Source: Smallanthus sonchifolius
Taxonomy: Eukaryota > Streptophyta > Magnoliopsida > Asterales > Asteraceae
Assembly: GCA_023525975.1 (NCBI GenBank)
Contig: CM042028.1
Location: 75,577,501-75,641,500, forward strand
DNA: 64,000 nucleotides
Reading direction: 5' to 3'
Below are positions 11,748 to 20,345 of the stretch, in pieces. A program made the translations under genes and the position numbers. The notes under the pieces were generated by a model. That model ran no database searches and was not told the DNA's origin. It worked only from the letters and a program-made list of their open reading frames with translations. Positions within the stretch are counted from its first letter, which is position 1; the number at the start of each line of letters is the position of its first letter.

Positions 11748-12327
11748 GTTTAGTTAGGGATGGCAAAATAACCTCCTAGCCCGATGGGTATACCCGAAAC
11801 CCGAAACATCCGGGACGGGTATACCCGAAACCCGTCGGGTACGGGCCGGGTATGGGATTAATTTTAAAAATTTTCGCGGGTATGGGATTAGGTGATACCC
11901 GGCCTGATTAGCCGAAACCAAATACCCGTTTACCCAAACCATATACCCGAATCATATACCTCAATTTTTAATTTTTATTTTTATTTTCCCTTGACACATG
12001 CTTACTAATGCTTCATTTTAGTAGGTTTATTATGTGAAAAATTAATTTTTCTTTTGAAATATATATTTATAAATATAAATAATAGATTAATAGAAAAGTA
12101 CACGACACATACCGACGGGTATTGGCTGATACCCGCAAAATAACCCGATACCCGATATTAACGGGTATGCCCGATACCCGCGGGTATACTAGATACCCGC
12201 GGGTATACCCGACACAAACACGACGGGTAATGGGCCGGGTATGGGACAAGATTTTTCAACCGGGTATCGGTTTGGGATTACCGATACCCGGCCCGAACCT
12301 GACCCATTGCCATCACTAAGTTTAGTT
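11748..12327. mobile_element. hAT MITE, ACCCG-rich, with 8-bp TSD
   Basis: The body (11756-12319) is flanked by GTTTAGTT at 11748-11755 and 12320-12327. The ends are AGGGATGGCAA on the left and TTGCCATCACTAA on the right, inverted repeats of the Ac/hAT type. The interior has two clusters packed with CGGGTA and TACCCG in both orientations (11780-11945 and 12110-12300), including TACCCGCGGGTA palindromes, around an A+T-rich centre. It has no coding sequence. The TSD lies in Helitron sequence, so the MITE is the younger element. Confidence 0.85.
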
Positions 12328-12346
12328 GTTTATTAGGTATTATAGA

Positions 12347-12496
12347 TTATAGATATAGATTATAGATATAGATTATAGATTTAAAAATATATTTTTTTTA
12401 ATATCATTATTTAATAATGAGAGCCGCGAAAACATATTAAGGATGCACCAGAAAGTGACACGTGCCCCTAATGATTTTTATTTATTAGTATGAAGA
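12347..12496 (-). mobile_element. Partial Helitron 5' end
   Basis: A minus-strand 5' terminus (TCTTCATACTAATAAATAAA from 12496 downward) with the subterminal GGGGCACGTGTCACTTTCTGG lies directly beside the 5' end of the larger Helitron at 12346. The two ends are similar in sequence and orientation, so this is a tandem or nested end of the same family. GATTATAGATATA repeats fill the junction (12342-12380). Confidence 0.6.
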
Positions 12497-12529
12497 TTAT
12501 TATTATTAATTATGTATGTAATTACGGGT

Positions 12530-13125
12530 CATGCTCTAACACCGTTGGTAGTTAATGTGGGTTAAGTTAGTTAAGCAATTAAGTCAGTTAGGTAGTTATT
12601 GTTTAATGGTTATCGTAAGTGTATATAAATAGGTTTGCAAGGTGTTGCAAACTCGCCAAAGAGGTTGTGGTGTAGTGGTTGAGGTGATGCCTGAATTCCC
12701 AAAGGACCCGGGTTCAATCCCTGCCACCACCATTAATTTATGAGGCATGCAAATGAGGCCTAGTTCTTAGGCTGATGCATCAGGGTTTTACCCACGCCGA
12801 TCCAGGGTACGAGCCTCGGCTCTCCCTCAAGCCCGGAAGGGGCCGTATTGGGTGGGATTTTTCCTTGGATGCTCTCCAACTCTGACGCCAAGTGGGCCCG
12901 GTTAAGAAAACGTATTGGCCGTAGTTGGACGAGGCTCTCCCATGTGACGGGGGGTGCGACGTCACAACATTCAATGTTCGCCGTTCAAAAAAAAAGGTGT
13001 TGCAAACTCATAAAATTTTGACATATATGCATTGTGTTTGTATATTTCCGACCCACTTCTAATCCCTGCAATATGTATTAAAACCTGTGTTTTGATCCTT
13101 AATTTCGATAATATCCTTCCCAATA
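12530..13125 (+). repeat. Probable LTR (Copia-like) carrying a SINE
   Basis: The region precedes a tRNA-Met-type primer-binding site (13130) and contains a TATA box in GTGTATATAAATAGG (about 12620-12634). It is therefore probably the 5' LTR of a decayed retrotransposon. The SINE at 12655-12994 is inserted just downstream of the TATA box. The left boundary is not defined and no second LTR is visible. Confidence 0.45.
12640..13009 (+). mobile_element. tRNA-derived SINE (copy 1) with 15-bp TSD
   Basis: AGGTGTTGCAAACTC flanks the element at 12640-12654 and 12995-13009. The body (12655-12994) has an RNA polymerase III A box TGGTGTAGTGG (12668-12678) and B box GGTTCAATCC (12711-12720) 32 bp apart, a tRNA-unrelated G+C-rich body and a 3' end CGCCGTTC plus A run. 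It is not a functional tRNA, because the head does not form a full cloverleaf. It inserted into an older LTR. Confidence 0.92.
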
Positions 13126-13412
13126 AGTGGTATCAAACCATAAATTTGATTATTGACATTCAAGGACTCAAGAAAAGATGGAAAGCAAATTGACGATTAA
13201 GAAAAGGAGTATTTGGGCGAAGGACAAACTCAAACAAAGACACTAATTCGAAGACTATAAATCAAGAAGGTATTATCGATCAAAGGTCATCATCCAACGT
13301 GAAGAACAAACTTGGAAAGGCAAAGACATTTGGGAAAAGGAAGAAAAGGGTGAATCGTTGTTTCTATTGCAATAAACCCGGTCATCTAATGAACTATTGT
13401 GAGAACCAGTAA
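13126..13412 (+). pseudogene. Retrotransposon leader and gag zinc-knuckle remnant
   Basis: AAGTGGTATCAAACC at 13126 resembles a primer-binding site for initiator tRNA-Met. About 200 bp on, a plus-strand open stretch contains KAKTFGKRKKRVNRC, then CFYCNKPGHLMNYC, a CX2CX4HX4C zinc knuckle typical of Copia Gag, and stops at 13410-13412. The distance from PBS to knuckle is far too short for a complete gag, so most of the gene has been deleted. Confidence 0.6.
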
Positions 13413-13499
13413 CAACGGATTTATCATTGGAGGCTTAGATCGTTAAATGAATACCAACAATCCATGGTAGTTAGAGATCTTTAAGATGACAGATCACAA

Positions 13500-13814
13500 T
13501 ATTTTAGCCTCAAAGTTTACCATCATGGTCATTTGTCGGGGACGTCAGACAGAACATACAACGACAACATCGTAACTTTTTTGGACCGGATGAAATTCCA
13601 TGAGTTTAAGGTCTTTGATATGGACCTTATAATACCACAATTAGGATCCGGGCTTACTCCCATCGGTTTGTGGTATTATTTTAAAATCATGTCCGGTGAT
13701 CTAGATACGGGGTTACTTCCATTGAGGACTGAAGAAGAAACCGCTCGATTAGTTTCGTACATTGGAGTTAACGAGGTTCGGAAGATTAACTTTATGTTGT
13801 TAGAGAGGAGTTAA
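13500..13814 (+). pseudogene. PB1-like domain exon (MULE-associated)
   Basis: An open stretch encodes a nearly complete PB1-like domain: FSLKVYHHGHLSG, RTYNDNIVTFLDRMKFHEF, FDMDLIIPQLG, then LWYYFKIMSGDLDTGLLPL and ARLVSYIG. This domain is known at the N terminus of many plant Mutator-like proteins and of dispersed proteins derived from them. The frame does not contain the upstream ATG at 13487, which lies in another frame, and nothing recognisable follows the stop. I read it as an isolated exon or a broken gene. Confidence 0.6.
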
Positions 13815-14079
13815 CCGCCGATACAGAAAAAATGTTATTTAGGAAGTGGCGAAAACATACACGAGAAGCTGCTCATGCTTATAGAGGATTATTTTAATTT
13901 TAATTTTTAATTTTATGTATTTTGTCATCTTTAATTTGTGTAATTTTAATTTTTAATTTATGTAATTTTGATTTTTAGTTTATATAACCATTATATATAA
14001 TATTAAAAAGGAAGTTTGAGTTGTGAGATAGAATTACTGTAGAAAATGTACAGCTTGGCTTGCATGAGGTACAATCCTT

Positions 14080-14475
14080 TGTTGCATGCTTTTCTTTTTT
14101 TTTTCTTTTTCTCAGTTACATGTTCTTTTTAAAATCTTGCTGCAGCATATTGAAACTCAAAGGTATGTTTGGCGCAGTGGTTTTTGGTTTACCATCGAGC
14201 AATTGGCGCGGGTTCTAATCCCGCTACCAACCCCCCCCCCCCCCCCCCACCGGGCAGGTTTTTTCTTTCATGCTTTTTTTTTCTTTTTTCTTCTGTTTTA
14301 ATTTATAACTATAAAACTTCTCGCTTATGGTGAGTTTATCTAAAGGTTTAGACTTTATTTTATAAGTTTTCTAAGACGTTAATTTCTTTCACGGTTTAAC
14401 ATGCCTCAACGCGCGTGATTAAAAGCTAGCATTCTCACCCGGAAGCCGCCGCAACGCGTGGGGCCTCCTTCTAGT
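14080..14475 (+). mobile_element. Helitron-like 3' end with embedded tRNA-like segment
   Basis: GTTTGGCGCAGTGGTTT (about 14166) and GGTTCTAATCC (14211) resemble pol III A and B boxes about 35 bp apart. A C run and T-rich text follow. The sequence ends GCCGCCGCAACGCGTGGGGC with CTAGT at 14471-14475, resembling the Helitron-like ends at 28778 and 31141. The 5' end was not located. The tRNA-like part could alternatively be an inserted SINE head. Confidence 0.4.
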
Positions 14476-15548
14476 TTATATTAATTTTTAATTGTTTATT
14501 GTATTTTAAATTATATTATACGGCTAAATATATGCGTGCACTGAAGAAAAATGTTATAAGTTCTCCAATTTTTATTGGTTTTATTTGAAAAGTAAATGAA
14601 TACATTGAATAAATGAAAACAAATTTATAATAAATTAAAAATCTACAAATAGATTTATATTCTATAAACATATTAAAAATAATTAATTAATAATATTTAA
14701 GATAAGTTTATAAAATAAAAGTGGTAAAAAAAAATAAAAACAAAGTTAAAAACATATGTTCTCATGACGAAATTCTATATCTTTGTCTTAAGTGAAATAT
14801 AAACATTAGATTCATACATTAAAAGTTTAAAACCAGTAATGTAAATTAAATATAAAAATCACCTTTTTAATCATTTGCGTAAGAGACAAGAGGAGGAAAA
14901 CAGGAAACGAGTGAGGCGTGAGTATAGGGAGATGAGTGTTCGAGTAAAAGAAAACAAGAACCATATGTACTAATTAATTAATATGAAAAAATGATAAATG
15001 TAAAACTATTATTTGTAAGAATTAAACATAAGATTATAAAAATTAATGGAAACCTTAAAATTTGTTTAATTTGATGAAGAAATTCAATTAACTCAATTAA
15101 ATAACTGAAATTGTCCAAGATTGTTATTTTCTTTTTAAAAAGAGTAATTACACAAATACTTAATGTGATTTGTGAAAATTAACAGGTTTAGGTACCAAAG
15201 ATTTAAAGTAACATGTTTAGGTTTTATGTTTTCAATTTTGTAACAAGTTGGGGTATTAAGACTAACTTCTATTATTTTGTCGTTAAGTTTGGATAAAATG
15301 ACTAAAATACTTTTTACGACAAGTAACAGGTTTAGGTTTTAAGGGTTTAAAGTAAAAGGGTATTTTGGTTATTTTACCTCAAATTAACAGAAAGGTAACG
15401 AAAGTTATCCTTAGTACCCAAACTCATTACAAAATTGAAAATATAAAACCTAAAGTTATTAATTTAAACCATTATAACCTGAAGAAACCACCTATGCGTG
15501 TAATTCTCTCTTTTGAAAAAGATATTTAATTATTTAAATGATAATATT
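14476..15548. other. Gene-free stretch downstream of the ATL gene
   Basis: A+T-rich sequence with no gene. 15160-15260 and 15320-15480 hold inverted, related text (AACAGGTTTAGGT and ACCTAAA-type phrases), possibly the arms of a decayed inverted-repeat element or of the ATL 3' flank. No clear target-site duplication was found. Confidence 0.35.
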
Positions 15549-16553
15549 CTAAACCGGGAGACCGGCGGATGAGGATGATTGAGCCGGCTCGCTTTTACTA
15601 GTCGAACCCGTTTTCACAGTAAACCCCGGCATCCGTGTGACGGTGAAATTCCACAGATCCGACCGACCACATAGCCGATCGGCATTCCAACGCCGTCCGC
15701 CCTTGCTACCATCCGCACCACCTCTCAATCCTCTCCTAGAATTTCCGTCAACGCCGCAACCGCAACTCTTCGCTCTCTTCAGCGTCACAATCTGCTTCCG
15801 AACTTCCTCCGGCAACCTCAACGTGTATCTCTCACAATTCTCTCCCGGCGAAACCAGCGAGTGACCGGTGGAGTGCGATCTAGGAAATTTCGGATCCGCT
15901 CGTTCTTCCTCTACTTGAATTGAGTTCTGATTTTGAGCTCCAATTTCAGTACCGGATTCATCGATTTGTGAGTGAGTCAACTCGTGATGAGATTCCGAGT
16001 CAGTGTCTATATTAGTTACAGTGACGTCGGCACGGCAGACCGGACACGTGGTGTGAGAAGCTAACCAAGCGTCAATACACTCAGGATGGAAGACGTGATG
16101 GCATTTCGGTAAAAACCTGAGGCGTTCGTCGTCAGCGAACTCCGATATACACACAGCACATTCTAAACCTCCGTTGCCGATCTTCAGCTTTTTAACGTCG
16201 GAGTAAAGGAACACCGGAAGCGACTCAATGACATTTCTATCGAGACCGCAGGGGAATTTTAATCGTGACCGTTGATTATTAACTACTGGAAGAGACATTC
16301 GAGTTTCGATAGGAGAGTTGTCTAAACAGTTGCGGATGTATAACGAAACGAAAACAATTAAGAACATGCCGAAGATGAGAGCAACGATTATGATTTTTAC
16401 CGACGAACTAACGTTCCCTCCGATCTCGTACGGATACGCCGGAGAAGAACCTCTAATAGACTGAGCGGCGGCGATCGGTAAAGCTTCCACCAGCGTCAAC
16501 ATCGCCGCTAGTGAGATCATAAACAATCGATGAGAAATGTCATATGTGTGCAT
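15549..16553 (-). CDS. ATL-family RING-H2 E3 ubiquitin ligase
   Basis: A membrane-anchored E3 ubiquitin-protein ligase of the plant ATL family, in a single exon. From the chosen start (MHTYDISHRLFM, 16553) it has a hydrophobic N-terminal signal-like segment, a transmembrane helix (VKIIIVALIFGMFLIVFVSL), the family's GLD motif (CGLDRNVIESLPVF) and a RING-H2 domain. The RING-H2 has CAVC, then CHHVFHPECIDAW and CPVC, giving the C-H-H-C ligand order, with Trp after the sixth ligand. The long Ser-rich C-terminal tail ends SSSSAGLPV, as in ATL6/ATL31-type members involved in defence and carbon/nitrogen responses. An upstream in-frame ATG at 16742 would add 63 residues of unlikely leader. ATG 16520 is an alternative start. 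The gene stands alone among repeats and is intact. Confidence 0.93.
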   Translation of the reverse strand: MHTYDISHRLFMISLAAMLTLVEALPIAAAQSIRGSSPAYPYEIGGNVSSSVKIIIVALIFGMFLIVFVSLYIRNCLDNSPIETRMSLPVVNNQRSRLKFPCGLDRNVIESLPVFLYSDVKKLKIGNGGLECAVCISEFADDERLRFLPKCHHVFHPECIDAWLASHTTCPVCRADVTVTNIDTDSESHHELTHSQIDESGTEIGAQNQNSIQVEEERADPKFPRSHSTGHSLVSPGENCERYTLRLPEEVRKQIVTLKRAKSCGCGVDGNSRRGLRGGADGSKGGRRWNADRLCGRSDLWNFTVTRMPGFTVKTGSTSKSEPAQSSSSAGLPV

Positions 16554-17057
16554 AATAAGTTTGCAAATTCTCAAAATTATTGATAATGTATCGGCGGGAG
16601 GTTGCGTATAGGGATGTGACAGTGACAGGTGGATGGCGGCAGCCGATAACAGGTGGATTGGGATATGTCTAAATGTAGTAGGGACGGGTACGGACGCCGA
16701 TCGATGAATATAGTCCAGGTTAGTTATTAAATCGTTTTGCAATCAAGAAATATGGCAATATGGGAATTAAGAAAATAAGCGAAATCGGTAAGGATCAAAG
16801 AAGGGACATGAAAGGGGTCATCTAATAAAAATAGGTGGCTGTTTAGATGTAACTTTTGAATGTGATTATTTGATGTAAAATGAAGTTTATCATGTCTCTA
16901 TATTATATCAAACTAAATTTAACACGGGTAAAGGGTTTGAGATGTATATCTAACCTTATGGTATGTTAATCTCTTAAAATCGTTTATTACAACTCGTCAA
17001 CTCATTTAAAATGTATATAACTTTGAATACAACTTGTCAACATGTTTGACTCATATG
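16554..17057. other. Upstream flank of the ATL gene
   Basis: Five hundred bases that must include the ATL promoter and 5' UTR. I see no clear TATA box in the expected position. The far part (16840-17050) is A+T-rich and unassigned. Confidence 0.3.
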
Positions 17058-17663
17058 GATAAAGTTAGGCATGTAAATGAACTTAACGTTCAATGAACTG
17101 TTCATGAACCGTCTGGCGGGAAGTTCGTTTATGTTCGTTCATTTAATAAACGAACGAACACGAATACAATTTTTTATTTATTTAATTAAACGAACGAACA
17201 TGAACACATGTCTCGTTCCTTCATTTACGTTCGTTTATATTCGTTCACTTATGTTCGTTTGTTTACGTTCGTTTAAATATTTATTCAGATTTATTTATTA
17301 CTAATATTAGTTTAAAATCAATTTCATTTTTCATATTTTAAAATCCTTAAGCCTAATATAAAATCAATTTGATATCTTTATTTAGTTTTGAAATGTTGGA
17401 TGTAAGGTTGATGATAATTTAAGCTTCAATTTATATATTGACGTTTATTTTTAATTTGTGTTCGTTTTATTCATTTATGTTCGTGAACCGTTCAATTAGA
17501 ATATTAATTAACGAGCACGAACACGTTCGTTTTCTTAATGAACGAACACGAACAAGATATTTTGTTTGTTTAAGTGTTCGTGTTCGTTCATTTGTTCAGT
17601 TAAAAATAAACGAACGAACACGAACAAGCTCCAATTCGGTTCGTTTACAGGTCTAGATAAAGT
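17058..17663. mobile_element. hAT MITE, GTTCGTT-rich, with 8-bp TSD
   Basis: GATAAAGT flanks the element at 17058-17065 and 17656-17663. The ends TAGGCATGTAAATGAAC and GTTCGTTTACAGGTCTA are inverted repeats with a few mismatches. The interior is filled at both ends with CGTTCGTTTA and AACGAACGAACA repeats in both orientations and has an A+T-rich middle. The 8-bp duplication and TAGNCNTGTAAA-type ends place it with hAT. It has no coding sequence. Confidence 0.88.
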
Positions 17664-18627
17664 GATTAAATTGGTCGTGATAAGTTTATCATCCAAAATT
17701 ACATACATTGAATCGCTTATATACAATGCGGTTATATACCCACATAACGACCTCCCTTTTTCTCTCTCATTTAGCCAACACTGCATACAAGTGGTTATGA
17801 AATTCTCTACTTAAAATATGTTATTAGCATGCCTAAAGTATATATATATATATATATGTGTTTAATCTTGAAATAATTTAAGTAGATAACTACCAGAACT
17901 GTATTTTGTACATATTATTCTAGATGTGATTCGTCTCCCTCCCTCCCTCCCTCCTCCTCTCTACCTCTCCCTCTCTCTCTCCCGCCTCTCCCCCCCCCTC
18001 CCCTTCCCCCTCTCCCTCTCTCATTTTACCTTGTCATTTCTATATACAAATGGTTATACAGTTCTGACGATTCTCTACCTAAAGGGTTTTTTTTTAGGTA
18101 ATGTATGAAGGGATTTGGGCTAGCACATGTCCTGGGTTCTTTTTTTCATATATATTAAGGGAAAAATATCTAACACAAATATTTTTTTGTTCTATTTACA
18201 AACCATAAAATTAAACTCGATATCTTGTTCTCTTGTTCTTTTTCTCATTTCACGTACACTTTTCTATGATGATGATGACAATTATCATTGTAATCACCAT
18301 GGAGCGGATGATGACAAGTTTACATGTTTGATACGATTTTGAAATCGGCGATGATGCGTTTTTTTTATAACATTACGTTTTGTGAAATATCTCTTTGGCT
18401 TGTCATCATTTTTATAGATTGTTATTATGTAAGAATCAATGATATATCATAATGAATTGTAATATCTTAGCACATCACGTGTTTGTGGTTTTTACTTTAA
18501 TACTAGTAGCACAAAGAGTTATATCATTTCATGTTCATTTTTCACGATCAATTATTTTTTGTGTGTCAAATCAGAAATTTAAAAATGATTTAAATGTGTG
18601 CATCAAAGTTGTAAAATTAGATGTATT
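17656..18627. other. Gene-free stretch with pyrimidine-rich tract
   Basis: No gene. 17935-18025 is an almost pure C/T tract (CCCTCC and CTCTCC repeats), and 17838-17857 is a TA repeat. The remainder is A+T-rich. Confidence 0.5.
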
Positions 18628-20345
18628 GTTCTAATCAGTGGAGGAGCTTGAAAAAGTAAGAAGCGGGGGCCGAAAGTCACAAGACCAATTTTTTTTTCCT
18701 ATCGCTATGTTTCGGGTTATATGTTCGGGTCGGGTCGAGCCAAACAAATCAATAATAAATAACTTTAAATATAAAATAATCTATTATAATGCAAGAAAAA
18801 AATGGTAAATACCTGAAAGAAAATTACAACTCAGCCCGACGACCTTTAATATTTTTGAATTCATTGATTATGGATTCCGAATCAAACTTGTTAGCAATAT
18901 CTTTTTCTATGTAAATCACCAAGCTATTCGCGAGATACTCGTCTGCCATCTTATTGCGAAGCCGATTCTTGAATATTTTCATTGCTGAAAATCCTCTTTC
19001 TGTTGTTGCAGTAGAAACTGGAAGTGTCAAGATAAGCCGAACTAATATTTTCCATTTGTCAAACCCTTTAACCGTAAATGAATCGTAACCATTGCTCACA
19101 ATTGGTCTAACACTAAATAGATAACACATAAAACAATAAGCAACATGTGTTGTTGGAGAATACTCTAACCAATTAGGATAAACACTGAACCAAGAATATT
19201 GGAACCTACGAGTATGATTCTTTAAACCTTTATTTTGATACTCTGTAAGACTTACTTGGTAAGGTCCTAAAGAAAGATAAGCACGTCTTACTTTTTCTCT
19301 TAAATGAACCAGATACTCCCAAATTGGTTTTCGTTTAGCTGGATCTCTTTCTATAGTGTTAATATCCACTTCATTAGTGTTTGATTGTGGTTGTGGAGGT
19401 TTAGAATTAGCATGATTTTCTGGTTGATTTTCATGCTCTTGCGGCTCACTTGTTGAAGCTTTGTGACGTTTGCTTACTTGCTCATCATCATTTCTTTTCT
19501 CTTGTTCATCATCAATTCTTTTGAAAAAAGAACTAATAGTTAAAGTTTTTAACTTTCCCATAATATGCCTAACAAAAAAAAACAATAGTCATAATCGATT
19601 TGATTTCATCAACAATCAATCTCTTGCTCGTCATAATCGATTCATCAATTCATTATTCTAACATTAATCAATAATCCTTAAGAATGAAAGAAATCAATAA
19701 TCATTCCTAATCATAATCCTAATAGTAATACTTAACAAGAATACAAACTAAAGAATGAAAAGAAATCAAGAATTTAGGGCTAGCCAAAAATTAGGGAAAT
19801 AAAAAAATAAAAAATGAGGGCCTTTTCTTGATTGATTACCTGTGATGATGGCGACTGGTGGTGGTGAACGACGGCGAGGCGGGCGGACGGACGCCGACGA
19901 CGGCGAGGCGGGCGGACGACGGCGGCGAGAGGAGGCGACTGGTGGTGGACCGGTGGTGAAAAAAAATTAGGGCAGGGGCTGCTGCTGGGAAGGGGCGATC
20001 GATGATGAATGATGGTTTAGGTTAGTTTAAAATGTAATTTATCATTTTTCATTTCTCCCCCTTGAACTTACACTTTTATTTTAAAAATGAACAATCTAAT
20101 TTTTTTAAAATTTTTAAGTTCTTTCTCATAATTTATTGAATCAATCTCAACAACATAGCAAGAATTCTTTAGGGTAATAAAATAAGCGGGGGCCAAGAAT
20201 TCTTTAGAAAAAAAATAAGCAGGGGCCGACACTATACGTAAAAAAAATTTCGGACGAAAACGAAAAAATTTACACTACTAACGGAAAAAACAGCAGGGGC
20301 CGGGGCCCTCCCTGTCCCCTTGTATGCTTCGCCCCTGGTTCTAAT
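18628..20345 (-). mobile_element. Internally deleted hAT element (TTF/DUF4371 type), 8-bp TSD
   Basis: GTTCTAAT flanks the element exactly at 18628-18635 and 20338-20345. The ends are CAGTGGAGGAGC on the left and GCTTCGCCCCTG on the right, imperfect inverted repeats of the CAGNGGCGGA hAT group. The element is 1.7 kb and carries one minus-strand ORF. Subterminal phrases such as GCGGGGGCC, GCAGGGGCC and GCGGGGGCC again recur at both ends and are candidate transposase-binding sites. 19850-19980 is a G+C-rich block with CGACGGCGAGGCGGGCGGAC repeats, possibly the 5' UTR. Confidence 0.92.
18824..19561 (-). CDS. Deletion-fused hAT protein: TTF zinc-finger region plus dimerisation domain
   Basis: An open frame of 245 residues from MGKLKTLTISSFFKRID (19561; an in-frame ATG also lies at 19585). 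The N-terminal half has the SFFKR start and acidic/Lys-rich linker of TTF-type zinc-finger hAT proteins, then WEYLVHLREKVRRAYLSLGP and the finger region (RFQYSWFSVYPNWLEYSPTT, AYCFMCYLF). At FDKWKILVRLILTLP it jumps straight into the C-terminal hAT dimerisation domain (STATTERGFSAMKIFKNRLR). Full-length relatives are roughly three times longer, and the catalytic RNase-H-fold core is missing. The join is in frame, so a stable protein is possible. Inferred role: none, or DNA binding and dimerisation without catalysis. TSD, ends and frame are seen; function is inference. Confidence 0.85.
   Translation of the reverse strand: MGKLKTLTISSFFKRIDDEQEKRNDDEQVSKRHKASTSEPQEHENQPENHANSKPPQPQSNTNEVDINTIERDPAKRKPIWEYLVHLREKVRRAYLSLGPYQVSLTEYQNKGLKNHTRRFQYSWFSVYPNWLEYSPTTHVAYCFMCYLFSVRPIVSNGYDSFTVKGFDKWKILVRLILTLPVSTATTERGFSAMKIFKNRLRNKMADEYLANSLVIYIEKDIANKFDSESIINEFKNIKGRRAEL

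Larger units (their letters stand above)
9675..12346 (-). mobile_element. Helitron interrupted by a LINE and a hAT MITE
   Basis: On the minus strand the 5' end reads TCTATAATACCTAATAAACA (12346 downward) and the 3' end is TTCTAATCTAG at 9685-9675, with T at the 3' flank. Removing LINE copy 2 (9698-11315 plus one duplication) and the hAT MITE (11756-12319 plus one duplication) leaves a short A+T-rich element with the subterminal GTGTCACTTTCTGGTGCATCC text seen in related copies. An extra 3'-end-like sequence lies at about 11385-11402. It has no coding capacity of its own. Confidence 0.6.

Noticed and set aside
12661..12731. Possible tRNA gene
   Set aside because: Pol III boxes are present, but the arms do not form a cloverleaf, and the 15-bp duplication and A tail show a SINE.
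14229..14249. Long C run as a possible functional element
   Set aside because: It is a mononucleotide tract, prone to slippage and sequencing error; nothing else marks function.
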